DNA of 64,000 nucleotides. Source: JBJMHZ01 sp045807125 (GTDB lineage Bacteria; Actinomycetota; Actinomycetes; JAWWOL01). The translations under genes and the position numbers were made by a program. Location of the stretch: the NCBI GenBank assembly GCA_045807125.1, contig JBJMHZ010000009.1, forward strand, positions 62,001-126,000, written 5' to 3'. Below the pieces are notes generated by a model. It saw only the letters and a program-made list of their open reading frames with translations. It was not told the DNA's origin and made no database searches. Every line of letters starts with the position of its first letter. The first letter of the stretch is position 1. This document shows, one piece after another, positions 52,020 through 60,693 of the stretch.

Positions 52020-52040
52020 GGGGCCGTTTGACGCGGCCCC
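52020..52040 (+). terminator. Hairpin with T-rich tail in the whiB1 leader
   Basis: ggggccg and cggcccc arms around tttgacg, followed by ttctctgt. It lies between the lipid kinase gene and whiB1, 138 bases before the whiB1 start. It could end the kinase transcript or attenuate the whiB1 leader. The rest of the 364-base gap (51814-52177) has no gene that I can support. Confidence 0.5.
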
Positions 52041-52177
52041 TTCTCTGTGGACCAGCTCGTGAAATCCTTCACAAGTGCGGGAGGAGCGCTCCGGCCACCG
52101 GCGGGTGGGCGGGCCTCGCCCCACGCCGCAGCCGCGGGTCAAGCCAGGCCCGCGCGAGATTCGAGGGAGTGGCCGCA

Positions 52178-52441
52178 ATGGACTGGCGCCACCGCGCTGC
52201 CTGTCGCGACGAGGACCCGGAGCTGTTCTTCCCGATCGGCAGCACCGGCCCCGCCCTCCAGCAGATCGAGGAGGCTCGCGCCGTCTGCCGGCGCTGCACG
52301 GTCGTCGACGAATGCCTCGCTTGGGCTCTCGAGTCCGGCCAGGACGCCGGCGTCTGGGGCGGCATGTCCGAGGACGAGCGGCGCGAGCTGAAGCGCCGCA
52401 CCCTGCGCGCCCGGATAGCGAGCTCGGCCCGCACCGCCTGA
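52178..52441 (+). CDS. whiB1: WhiB family iron-sulfur transcription factor, WhiB1-like
   Basis: 87 residues from an ATG with gaggga upstream. The four cluster cysteines are in DWRHRAACRDEDPELFFPIG, EEARAVCRRCTVVDECLAWA (C9, C37, C40, C46), and the GVWGG turn (SGQDAGVWGGMSEDERREL) precedes a basic C-terminus (KRRTLRARI). Length and context (next to pdtaS) match WhiB1, an essential [4Fe-4S] protein that binds sigma-70 region 4 and responds to nitric oxide in M. tuberculosis. Confidence 0.93.
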   Translation: MDWRHRAACRDEDPELFFPIGSTGPALQQIEEARAVCRRCTVVDECLAWALESGQDAGVWGGMSEDERRELKRRTLRARIASSARTA

Positions 52442-52527
52442 CCGCACCACGCGCCGATCGGCACCGCTTCCCCCGCAGGGGCCCCGTCCCGCACGAGCGA
52501 TCCCGGGACGCGTCGTCCGGACGAGCC

Positions 52528-54000
52528 TCAGTCCACCGGCAGCGGGACGTCGACGGTCGCGCTGGTGCCGCGCGGCGCGCGGCCGGCCAGCTCGATCCGG
52601 CCGCCCATCTCGGCCACGAGGGTGCGGACGATCTGCAGCCCGAGCCGGGTCGTCGCGGCCAGCGCGAACCCGGCCGGCAGCCCCCGGCCGTCGTCGCTGA
52701 CGCTCACCCGCAGCCGGTCGCCGCCGTTCTCGGCGGCCACCTCGAGCACCCCGCCGTCGGCCAGGCCGTGCTCGACCGCGTTCTGCAGCAGCTCGGTCAG
52801 CACGAGCGCGAGCGGCGTCGCGACCTGCGACGGCAGCAGGCCGAACGAGCCGACCCGCCGGCGCACCACCGGCGCCCCCGGCGCCGTCACGTCGGTCACC
52901 ATCGCCAGCACCTGGTCGACGATGCCGTCGAACGCGACCGACTCGGTGTCGTCGTGGGCGTGCGCGAGCGTCTCGTGCACGAGCGCGATCGACGACACCC
53001 GGCGCACCGACTCCTCGAGCGCCGCCCTCGCCTGCGGCACGTCGAGGCGGCGCGCCTGCAGCCGCAGCAGGGCGGCCACCGTCTGCAGGTTGTTCTTCAC
53101 CCGGTGATGGATCTCCCGGATCGTCGCGTCCTTGCTCAGCAGCTGCCGGTCGCGCAGCCGCAGCTCCGAGACGTCGCGGACGAGCACGAGCGCACCGGTG
53201 CGCACGCCGCCCGGCCACAGCGGGATCGCGAGCAGCTGGAGCACCGCGTCGGCCGCCGCCACCTCCCGCTCCCGGTACGCCCGGCCCTCCACGACCGCGG
53301 CCACCGGCTCCTCCAGCGGCCCGCGCTCCTGCACCAGCGCGGCGGTGGCGTCGCCCAGCCGCAGCCCCGTGAGGTCGCCGACCAGTCCCAGCCGCCGGTA
53401 GGCCGACAGCGCGTTGGGGCTCGCGTACGTGACCGTGCCGTCGGCGTCGAGCCGGACGAACCCGTCGCCCACCCGCGGCTCGCTCGCCGTCCCCTCGCGC
53501 CGGGACCGCAGCGGGAACCGGCCCTCGGCCACCATCTGGGCGAGGTCGCCCGCCGCCTGCAGGTAGGCGATCTCGAGCCGGCTCGGGGTGCGCGCAGCGG
53601 CCAGGTTGGTGTGCCTCGCGACCACCGCGATGACCCGGCCGGCCCGGCGCACCGGGATCGTCTCCTCGCGCACCGGGACCCCGTCGAGCCACTCCGGGTC
53701 GCCCTCCCGGCAGATCCGGCCCTCCGCGTACGCGGCGTCGACGAGCGGCCGCTGCCCCGCCCGTACGACGGTGCCGACCATGTCGTCCTGGAACGCCGTC
53801 GGGCCGGTGGTGGGCCGCATCTGCCCGATCGCCAGGAAATCGGTCGGCGGGCCGGCCCCCCGCAGCGGCGCCCACAGCAGCAGGTCGGCGAACGACACGT
53901 CGGCGAGCAGCTGCCACTCCCCCAGCAGCAGGTGCAGCCACTCGGCGTCGGGCTCGTCCAGCGCGGTGCGGGTGCGGAGCATCTCGGCCGGCGTCGCCAC
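52528..54000 (-). CDS. pdtaS: PdtaS-like sensor histidine kinase
   Basis: 490 residues from a GTG at 54000; the longer frame is Arg-rich read-through. An N-terminal GAF-type sensor (about residues 10-170), a PAS domain (about 180-290), a HisKA_2 phosphoacceptor (EIHHRVKNNLQTVAALLRLQ) and HATPase (LVLTELLQNAVEHGLADGGV, VSDDGRGLP) are seen. It is soluble, without membrane spans, and convergent with whiB1 as in mycobacteria. PdtaS signals to the ANTAR antiterminator PdtaR, which is not in this window. Confidence 0.92.
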   Translation of the reverse strand: MATPAEMLRTRTALDEPDAEWLHLLLGEWQLLADVSFADLLLWAPLRGAGPPTDFLAIGQMRPTTGPTAFQDDMVGTVVRAGQRPLVDAAYAEGRICREGDPEWLDGVPVREETIPVRRAGRVIAVVARHTNLAAARTPSRLEIAYLQAAGDLAQMVAEGRFPLRSRREGTASEPRVGDGFVRLDADGTVTYASPNALSAYRRLGLVGDLTGLRLGDATAALVQERGPLEEPVAAVVEGRAYREREVAAADAVLQLLAIPLWPGGVRTGALVLVRDVSELRLRDRQLLSKDATIREIHHRVKNNLQTVAALLRLQARRLDVPQARAALEESVRRVSSIALVHETLAHAHDDTESVAFDGIVDQVLAMVTDVTAPGAPVVRRRVGSFGLLPSQVATPLALVLTELLQNAVEHGLADGGVLEVAAENGGDRLRVSVSDDGRGLPAGFALAATTRLGLQIVRTLVAEMGGRIELAGRAPRGTSATVDVPLPVD

Positions 54001-54079
54001 GACCGAAGCGTACGACCGGTGCGCCCACCGGCCGCCCGCCCAGGTCCGGCCGGTGGGCGCCCATGGGAGGATGCCCCGC

Positions 54080-55450
54080 GTGACGACCCGCACGAGCGGC
54101 CCGGCCGGCATCACGGCCAGCGGTGGGCGCGCCGCCGGGCTGGTGGCCCGCGACCTGCGCTCCGTCTGGCACCCGTTCACCCAGCACGCCACCTGGCCGG
54201 ACGACGACCCGCTGGTGATCGCCGGCGGCGAGGGGTGCCACCTCGTCGACGTGGACGGGCGGCGCTACCTCGACGGCGTCTCGTCACTGTGGGTGAGCGT
54301 CCACGGCCACCGCGAGCCGGCGATCGACGACGCGATCCGCCGCCAGCTCGACGCGCTCGCCCACTCGACGTTCCTCGGCCTCACCCACGAGCCGGGCATC
54401 GAGCTGGCCGAGCGGCTGCTCGCGACCGCCCCGGCCAACCTGCGCCGGACGTTCTACTGCGGCGACGGGGCCAGCGCGGTCGAGGCGGCGCTGAAGATGG
54501 CCTACCAGGCGGCCGCCCAGCACGGCGAGGACCGCCCGCTCTTCGTGCACGTCGCCGAGGGCTACCACGGCGACACCCTGGGCGCGGTGAGCGTGGGCGG
54601 CGTCGAGCTGTTCCACGCCACCTACCGGCCGATCCTGCTCGCCACCCGGCAGGTGGGCTCGCCGGGCGCGCGGCGCCTCGGGCAGGCGCCGGCCGAGCGG
54701 GCCGCCGAGGTGGTCGAGGAGCTGCGCGCCCTGCTGGGCGAGGAGGGCGACCGGGTGAGCGCCGTCGTCGTGGAGCCGATGGTGCAGGCCGCCGGCGGGA
54801 TGCTCACCCACGACGCGAGCTTCCTCACCGGGGTGCGCGAGCTGTGCACGGCGCACGGCGCACTGATGATCGCCGACGAGGTCGCGACCGGCGTCGGGCG
54901 CACCGGCCGCTTCTGGGCGATCGAGCACGCCGGCGTCGCGCCCGACCTGCTGACCTGCGGCAAGGGCGTGACGGCCGGCTACCTGCCGCTGTCGGCCGTG
55001 CTGGCGACGGAGGAGATCTACGAGGCCTTCCTCGGCCGCCCCGAGCAGGCGCGGACGTTCTTCCACGGCCACACCTACACCGCCAACCCGCTCGCCTGCG
55101 CGGCGGCGATCGCCAACCTCGCGCTCATCGAGGAGCGCGGCATCGTGGCCCGCGCCGCCCGGCTCGGCGAGCGGATCGGCGCCGCGCTCGACGGCCTCCG
55201 CGGCCTGCCCGGCGTGCGCGAGGTGCGCCGGCTCGGCACGATGACCGGCATCGAGCTCGGCCCGTACGACCCGGCCCTGCGAGTCGGCGCCAGGGCTTGC
55301 CGGCTGGCCCGCGAGCGCGGCGCGATCATCCGGCCGCTCGGTGACGTCGTCGTGCTGATGCCGCCGCTCGCCATCGGCGAGGACGACCTCGACCGGCTGC
55401 TCGACATCGCTGCCGGGTGCGTGCGGGACGCGCTCGCGGAGCTCGGGTGA
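54080..55450 (+). CDS. bioA: Adenosylmethionine-8-amino-7-oxononanoate aminotransferase
   Basis: 456 residues from the GTG at 54080, with gggagg nine bases upstream; an ATG at 54071 abuts that site. Class III aminotransferase: SVWHPFTQHATWPDDDPLVI typical of BioA, RTFYCGDGASAVEAALKMAY, LMIADEVATGVGRTGRFWAI, and the PLP lysine in LTCGKGVTAGYLPLSAVLAT. It converts KAPA to DAPA using SAM as amino donor. First gene of a coupled bioAFDB operon. Confidence 0.95.
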   Translation: MTTRTSGPAGITASGGRAAGLVARDLRSVWHPFTQHATWPDDDPLVIAGGEGCHLVDVDGRRYLDGVSSLWVSVHGHREPAIDDAIRRQLDALAHSTFLGLTHEPGIELAERLLATAPANLRRTFYCGDGASAVEAALKMAYQAAAQHGEDRPLFVHVAEGYHGDTLGAVSVGGVELFHATYRPILLATRQVGSPGARRLGQAPAERAAEVVEELRALLGEEGDRVSAVVVEPMVQAAGGMLTHDASFLTGVRELCTAHGALMIADEVATGVGRTGRFWAIEHAGVAPDLLTCGKGVTAGYLPLSAVLATEEIYEAFLGRPEQARTFFHGHTYTANPLACAAAIANLALIEERGIVARAARLGERIGAALDGLRGLPGVREVRRLGTMTGIELGPYDPALRVGARACRLARERGAIIRPLGDVVVLMPPLAIGEDDLDRLLDIAAGCVRDALAELG

Positions 55451-56637
55451 GCGGGCCGGTCACGGCTGGCACGGCTGATGCGATCGCCGCCGATCCGCTC
55501 GGCTGGCTGCGCGAGCGGGCCGCCGCGCGGGTGGCGGCCGGACTGCGCAGGCGGCTGCGCCCGCGCCGGGCGGACGACGACCTGCTCGACCTCGCCGGCA
55601 ACGACTACCTCGGGCTGTCCCGGCACCCGCGGGTCATCGCGGCGGCGATCGAGGCGCTGCGCACCTGGGGCGCCGGCGCCACCGGCTCGCGGCTCGTGAC
55701 CGGCTCGACAGCGCTGCACGCCGAGCTCGAGGCCGCGCTCGCCGACCATTGCGGGGCCGAGGCCGCGCTCGTCTTCTCCTCCGGCTACCTGGCCAACCTC
55801 GGCGCGATCACCGCGCTTGCCGGTGCCGGGGACCTCGTGGTCTCCGACGCGGCCAACCACGCGTCCGTGGTCGACGCCTGCCGGCTGTCGAGGGCCCGGG
55901 TCGCGGTGGTGCCGCACGGTGACGTCGACGCGGTGGAGCGGGCGCTCGCCGGTCGTGCGGAGCGGCGGGCGCTCGTCGTCACCGACGCGGTGTTCTCGGT
56001 CGACGGCGACCGCGCGCCGCTGGCGGCGCTCGCCGCGATCGCCCGCCGCCACGGCGCCGCGCTCGTCGTGGACGAGGCCCACGCGATCGGCGTCGTGGGC
56101 GACGGGGGCGAGGGGGCCGTCCACGCCGCCGGGCTCGCCGGCGCGCCCGGCGTCGTCGTGACGGCTACGCTGTCCAAGGCGCTCGGCTCGCAGGGCGGCG
56201 CGGTGATCGGGTCGCGCGACGTGATCGACCACCTCGTCGACTCGGCGCGGGGGTTCGTCTTCGACACCGGCCTGGCGCCCGCTGCCGCGGGCGCCGCCCG
56301 CGCGGCGCTCGCCGTCCTGCGCGAGCAGCCCGCGCTCGCGGCGGCGGTACGGGCCCGGGCGGCCGACGTGGCCGCCGCGGTCCGGGCGCATCACCCGGGC
56401 ATCGCCGAGCCGGCCGCCGCGGTCGTGCCGGTGCCGATCGGCGACCCGGCGGCGGCGGTCGCCGCGGCGGCGAGCTGCGCAGCGGCGGGGGTGCGGGTGG
56501 GCTGCTTCCGGCCGCCATCGGTGCCGGACGGCCGGTCGCGCCTGCGGCTCACCGCGCGCGCCGACCTGACCGCCACCGACCTGGCGCGGCTGCGGGCCGC
56601 CCTCGCCGCTGCCCTGCCGGCCGCCGGCCCCGCATGA
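55447..56637 (+). CDS. bioF: 8-amino-7-oxononanoate synthase
   Basis: 396 residues from a GTG overlapping the bioA stop. Alpha-oxoamine synthase fold: LLDLAGNDYLGLSRHPRVIA, TWGAGATGSRLVTGSTALHA, LVVDEAHAIGVVGDGGEGAV and the PLP lysine in VVTATLSKALGSQGGAVIGS. It condenses pimeloyl-thioester with alanine to KAPA, the step before BioA. Stop overlaps bioD (ATGA). Confidence 0.95.
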   Translation: MSGPVTAGTADAIAADPLGWLRERAAARVAAGLRRRLRPRRADDDLLDLAGNDYLGLSRHPRVIAAAIEALRTWGAGATGSRLVTGSTALHAELEAALADHCGAEAALVFSSGYLANLGAITALAGAGDLVVSDAANHASVVDACRLSRARVAVVPHGDVDAVERALAGRAERRALVVTDAVFSVDGDRAPLAALAAIARRHGAALVVDEAHAIGVVGDGGEGAVHAAGLAGAPGVVVTATLSKALGSQGGAVIGSRDVIDHLVDSARGFVFDTGLAPAAAGAARAALAVLREQPALAAAVRARAADVAAAVRAHHPGIAEPAAAVVPVPIGDPAAAVAAAASCAAAGVRVGCFRPPSVPDGRSRLRLTARADLTATDLARLRAALAAALPAAGPA

Positions 56638-57368
56638 GCGTCCTCGTCGTCTCCGGCACCGGGACCGGCGTCGGCAAGACCGTGGTCACGGCCGCGCTGG
56701 CCGCGCTCGCCGCCGCCAGGGGCGCCGCGGTGGCGGTCGTGAAGCCGGCCCAGACCGGAGCGGCTCCCGGCGAGCCGGGCGACCTGGACGAGGTGCGCCG
56801 GCTCGCCGCCGTGGACGACCTGCACGAGTGGGCCCGCTACCCCGACCCGCTCTCGCCGGCCGCCGCCGCCCGGCTCTCCGGCCGGGCGCCGCTGTCGATG
56901 CGCGACGTGGCAGACCGGGTCGCGACGCTCGCCGAGACCCGGCGGCTCGTCCTCGTCGAGGGCGCCGGCGGGCTGCTCGTGCGCTACGACGAGGACGGCG
57001 CGACGCTCGCCGACCTGGCCCGGCTGCTCGGCGCGCCCGTCCTCGTCGTCGTGCGGGCCGGGCTCGGAACGCTGAACGAGACCGCGCTCACCCTCGAGGC
57101 GATGGCCGGCCGGGGCATCGAGCCGGGCGGAGTGGTCATCGGCTCGTGGCCGGCCTGCCCCGACCTCGCGGCGCGCAGCAACGTCCGCGACCTCGAGACG
57201 CTCGCCGCCCGGCCGCTCGCGGGCGCGCTGCCGGAGGGTGCTGGCCGCGCCGACCCGGCGACGTTCCTGACGATGGCAACCACCGGACTGGCCCCGGCGT
57301 ACGGGGGCCGGTTCGATGCGGGAGACTTCCGGAACGCCCACGACCCAACGCCGAGAGGGATGCCGTGA
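56634..57368 (+). CDS. bioD: ATP-dependent dethiobiotin synthetase
   Basis: 244 residues. P-loop VVSGTGTGVGKTVVTAALAA, substrate loop KPAQTGAAPGEPGDLDE, and LVLVEGAGGLLVRYDEDGAT (Walker B region). It closes the ureido ring of dethiobiotin from DAPA and CO2. The start overlaps bioF and the stop overlaps bioB, so all four genes are coupled. Confidence 0.95.
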   Translation: MSVLVVSGTGTGVGKTVVTAALAALAAARGAAVAVVKPAQTGAAPGEPGDLDEVRRLAAVDDLHEWARYPDPLSPAAAARLSGRAPLSMRDVADRVATLAETRRLVLVEGAGGLLVRYDEDGATLADLARLLGAPVLVVVRAGLGTLNETALTLEAMAGRGIEPGGVVIGSWPACPDLAARSNVRDLETLAARPLAGALPEGAGRADPATFLTMATTGLAPAYGGRFDAGDFRNAHDPTPRGMP

Positions 57369-58384
57369 CCGACACCGATCTCGATGCCGCCGCCGCCCTC
57401 GACATCGCGCGAGCGCAGGTGCTCGAGGCCGGCCGCGGCCTCCGCGCCGAGCAGGCGCTGGCCTGCCTGCGGCTGCCCGACGAGCGCCTGGGCGACCTGC
57501 TCGCGCTCGCGCACGAGGTGCGGATGCGCTGGTGCGGTCCGGAGGTCGAGGTCGAGGGCATCGTGTCGGTGAAGACCGGCGGCTGCCCGGAGGACTGCCA
57601 CTTCTGCTCGCAGTCCGGGCAGTTCTCCTCGCCGGTACGGGCCGCCTGGATCGACGTGGACGAGCTCGTGCGGGCGGCGCGCGAGACCCGCGAGACGGGT
57701 GCCACCGAGTTCTGCATCGTCGCCGCGGTGCGCGGCCCCGACCGGCGGCTGCTCGACGCGGTGCGCAAGGGCATCGAGGCGATCCGCGCCGACGGCAACG
57801 ACGTCAACATCGCCTGCTCGCTCGGCATGCTCGACCAGGAGCAGGTCGACGACCTCGTCGCGATGGGCGTGCACCGCTACAACCACAACCTGGAGACGGC
57901 GCGCTCGTACTTCCCGCAGGTGGTGTCGACGCACACCTGGGAGGAGCGCTGGGAGACCTGCCGGCTCGTCCGCGACGCGGGAATGGAGCTGTGCTGCGGC
58001 GGCATCGTCGGCATGGGCGAGACGGTCGAGCAGCGCGCCGAGCTGGCCGCCGAGCTCGGCGAGCTGGCACCGGACGAGGTGCCGCTGAACTTCCTCAACC
58101 CCCGCCCAGGCACGCCGTTCGGCGACCTGCCGGTGCTGCCGGCCCGCGAGGCGCTGCGCACGATCGCGACGTTCCGCCTCGCGCTGCCGCGGACGATCCT
58201 GCGCTACGCCGGCGGGCGCGAGCTGACGCTGGGCGACCTCGGCACCGAGCAGGGCATGCTCGGCGGCATCAACGCGGTCATCGTCGGCAACTACCTCACC
58301 ACCCTCGGCCGCTCGCCGGAGACCGACCTCGCGATGCTCGCCGGCCTGCAGATGCCCATCAAGGCGCTGTCCCAGACGCTCTGA
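57365..58384 (+). CDS. bioB: Biotin synthase
   Basis: 339 residues from a GTG overlapping the bioD stop. Radical SAM cluster motif GGCPEDCHFCSQSGQFSSPV (CxxxCxxC), then NHNLETARSYFPQVVSTHTW, LCCGGIVGMGETVEQRAELA and the C-terminal GGRELTLGDLG (auxiliary-cluster Arg region). It inserts sulfur into dethiobiotin. In actinobacteria BioB works with the small protein BsaP, found here fused to an acetyltransferase at 60.7 kb. Confidence 0.96.
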   Translation: MTDTDLDAAAALDIARAQVLEAGRGLRAEQALACLRLPDERLGDLLALAHEVRMRWCGPEVEVEGIVSVKTGGCPEDCHFCSQSGQFSSPVRAAWIDVDELVRAARETRETGATEFCIVAAVRGPDRRLLDAVRKGIEAIRADGNDVNIACSLGMLDQEQVDDLVAMGVHRYNHNLETARSYFPQVVSTHTWEERWETCRLVRDAGMELCCGGIVGMGETVEQRAELAAELGELAPDEVPLNFLNPRPGTPFGDLPVLPAREALRTIATFRLALPRTILRYAGGRELTLGDLGTEQGMLGGINAVIVGNYLTTLGRSPETDLAMLAGLQMPIKALSQTL

Positions 58385-58473
58385 GCAGCACCGTCTCGCG
58401 CTCCTGCATCGCCTCCCGACCTCCGACCTCCGACCACGGCGCGCGCCGGGCTGCGGGAGACCTTCGCCGGTGC

Positions 58474-58513
58474 CGGTTGCCGAATCCGCAACCGCTTTCC
58501 GATCCGGCAAGCG
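58474..58513. repeat. Diverged copy of the 40-bp palindrome
   Basis: cggttgccgaatccgcaacc followed by gctttccgatccggcaagcg. It aligns with the perfect palindrome at 34421-34460 over its full length with several changes. It lies 90 bases after bioB, where a terminator would be expected. The rest of the 286-base gap to 58671 shows no gene. Confidence 0.65.
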
Positions 58514-58670
58514 TCCTGGGAGCGGAACCGTCGTCGAGGGCGCGCTGACGCGCCGGGGCGCCGGCCACCGGCGCGGCCCTCGCTCAGGCAACCGATGCTC
58601 GACAACGCTGTGCGCTCGTGCTACACCGCTGGGCAGATAGCGGGCGCTTCGGGCTGATCGAGGAGGTTCC

Positions 58671-58955
58671 GTGTCGGATCGTGACGACAGGTACGGGCGT
58701 ACGGATGCCGGGGCGAGCGCCGCCGGCCGGATCGACGCGGGAGGGGCCGGGGCCGGCAGGCGGCGGATCAACGTCCGCTGGGTCAACCTGCTGCTGCTGG
58801 TGCCCCTCGTCGGCGTGCTCGTGCCGCAGTTCTACAACCGCACATCGCCGTCCTGGGGCGGCATGCCGTTCTTCTACTGGTACCAGCTCGTGTGGATCCC
58901 GGTGAGCGTCACGTTCACCTGGTGGGTCTACCGCGCCACCAGGGGCGAGCGGTGA
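58671..58955 (+). CDS. DUF3311 small membrane protein
   Basis: 94 residues from a GTG with aggagg upstream. A polar N-terminus (about 36 residues) is followed by two membrane spans (RWVNLLLLVPLVGVLVPQFY and FFYWYQLVWIPVSVTFTWWV). This is the DUF3311 family, usually encoded just before a sodium:solute symporter and thought to be an accessory subunit. The stop overlaps the symporter start. Confidence 0.9.
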   Translation: MSDRDDRYGRTDAGASAAGRIDAGGAGAGRRRINVRWVNLLLLVPLVGVLVPQFYNRTSPSWGGMPFFYWYQLVWIPVSVTFTWWVYRATRGER

Positions 58956-60643
58956 CCGCGCTCGCGGCCGCGGCGGCGCCGACCGTGCCCAAGGTGCCGT
59001 TCAACGCCCTCGAGTTCGGCATCGTCGTCGCGCTGTTCGTCCTCGTCGCCGCCATCGGCTTCCTGGCCGCGCGCTGGCGGCGCGCCGGATCGATGCACCA
59101 CCTCGACGAGTGGGGGCTCGGCGGGCGCAGCTTCGGCACGTGGGTCACCTGGTTCCTCATCGGCGGCGACCTCTACACCGCCTACACGTTCGTCGCCGTG
59201 CCGGCGCTCGTGTTCGGCGGCGGTGCGCTCGGCTTCTTCGCGGTGCCCTACACCATCGTCGCCTACCCGATCGTGTTCCTCGTCGCGGGACGGCTGTGGT
59301 CGGTGGCGCACCGGCACGGTTACGTGACGGCGGCCGACTTCGTCCGCGGGCGGCACGGGTCCAGCGCGCTCGCCGTCGCGGTCGCGCTCACCGGCATCGT
59401 CGCGACGATGCCGTACATCGCGCTGCAGCTCGTCGGCATCCGCGCGGTCCTCGAGTCGGTGGGCATCACCGGCGAGTGGCCGCTGTGGATCGCGTTCGCG
59501 GTGCTCGCGGCCTACACGTACTCGTCGGGCCTGCGCGCGCCGGCGCTGATCGCGTTCATCAAGGACACGCTGATCTACGTCGTGGTGCTGGTCGCCGTCA
59601 TCTACATCCCGTACAAGCTCGGTGGCTTCGGGCCCATCTTCGGCGACGCGCACGCGTCGTTCCAGGCCAAGGCGGCCGCGGCGCCCCCGGGCACCGCCGT
59701 CGGCGACGTCACCCTCAAGCAGGCGCAGTACCTCGCGTACTCGACGCTGGCGCTCGGCTCGGCGCTCGCGCTGTTCCTCTACCCGCACGCGGTCACCGGC
59801 GTGCTCGCGGCCAAGAGCCGCGACACGGTGAAGAAGAACATGGCGCTGCTGCCGGCGTACTCGCTGATGCTGGGCTTCCTCGCGCTGCTGGGCTACATGG
59901 CCATCTCGGCGAAGACGGTGCCCGCACCGCAGGGCAGCAACGGCAAGCCGGACGCCAACACCATCGTGCCGCAGCTGTTCCATCAGCAGTTCCCGGACTG
60001 GTTCGCGGGCGTTGCGTTCGCCGCGATCGCGATCGGGGCGCTCGTGCCCGCGGCCATCATGTCGATCGCCGCGGCCAACACGTTCACCCGCGACATCTAC
60101 AAGCCGTACTTCCGGCCGGGCGCCTCGCCGCGCGAGGAGGCCCAGGTCAGCAAGATCGTGTCGCTGCTGGTGAAGGCCGGCGCGCTCGGCGTGCTCATCG
60201 GCCTCGACGTCCAGTTCGCGCTGGACTTCCAGCTCATCGGCGGCATCATCATCATCCAGATACTGCCGCCGGTGGTGTTCGGCCTCTTCACGCGCTGGTT
60301 CCACCGGTGGGCGCTGCTCGTCGGGTGGGCGGTCGGCATCGGGCTGTCGATCTGGATGCTCTGGTACGTGCCCAACCCGGCGACCAACCACAAGCACTTC
60401 GGCGGGTCGACGTGGGCGCTCTCGCACATCGGCATCGACACGAAGATGACGATCTGGGTGGGCATCCCGACCGTGCTCGTCAACACCCTGGTGGCTGCGC
60501 TGCTCACGCCGCTCTTCCGCGCGATGCCGCGCGGCGTCGACGCGACGGCCGAGGACGACTACCACGCCGAGGCCGGCGACACGGGCATCCGCCCGCTGCC
60601 GGCGGACCCCGGCCAGGAGGAGGCGGTCAGCGGTCGTGCCTGA
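58952..60643 (+). CDS. mctP: Sodium:solute symporter, MctP-like monocarboxylate permease
   Basis: 563 residues from a GTG overlapping the DUF3311 stop. SSS family with 13 or so spans: WGLGGRSFGTWVTWFLIGGD near the N-terminus, AALLTP at the end, and FAAIAIGALVPAAIMSIAAA in TM8-9. Paired DUF3311 plus SSS proteins transport short monocarboxylates such as lactate, pyruvate or acetate. The exact substrate is inferred from the pairing. Confidence 0.85.
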   Translation: MTALAAAAAPTVPKVPFNALEFGIVVALFVLVAAIGFLAARWRRAGSMHHLDEWGLGGRSFGTWVTWFLIGGDLYTAYTFVAVPALVFGGGALGFFAVPYTIVAYPIVFLVAGRLWSVAHRHGYVTAADFVRGRHGSSALAVAVALTGIVATMPYIALQLVGIRAVLESVGITGEWPLWIAFAVLAAYTYSSGLRAPALIAFIKDTLIYVVVLVAVIYIPYKLGGFGPIFGDAHASFQAKAAAAPPGTAVGDVTLKQAQYLAYSTLALGSALALFLYPHAVTGVLAAKSRDTVKKNMALLPAYSLMLGFLALLGYMAISAKTVPAPQGSNGKPDANTIVPQLFHQQFPDWFAGVAFAAIAIGALVPAAIMSIAAANTFTRDIYKPYFRPGASPREEAQVSKIVSLLVKAGALGVLIGLDVQFALDFQLIGGIIIIQILPPVVFGLFTRWFHRWALLVGWAVGIGLSIWMLWYVPNPATNHKHFGGSTWALSHIGIDTKMTIWVGIPTVLVNTLVAALLTPLFRAMPRGVDATAEDDYHAEAGDTGIRPLPADPGQEEAVSGRA

Positions 60644-60693
60644 CGCTCGCTGGGTCGGCAGCGCACCATGGGCGCTGGTGTAGACAGGTAGCC

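Noticed and set aside
57365..58384. BioB as the radical SAM modifier of the 26-residue peptide
   Set aside because: All residues fit biotin synthase and it is locked in the bio operon 26 kb away; nothing links it to the peptide.
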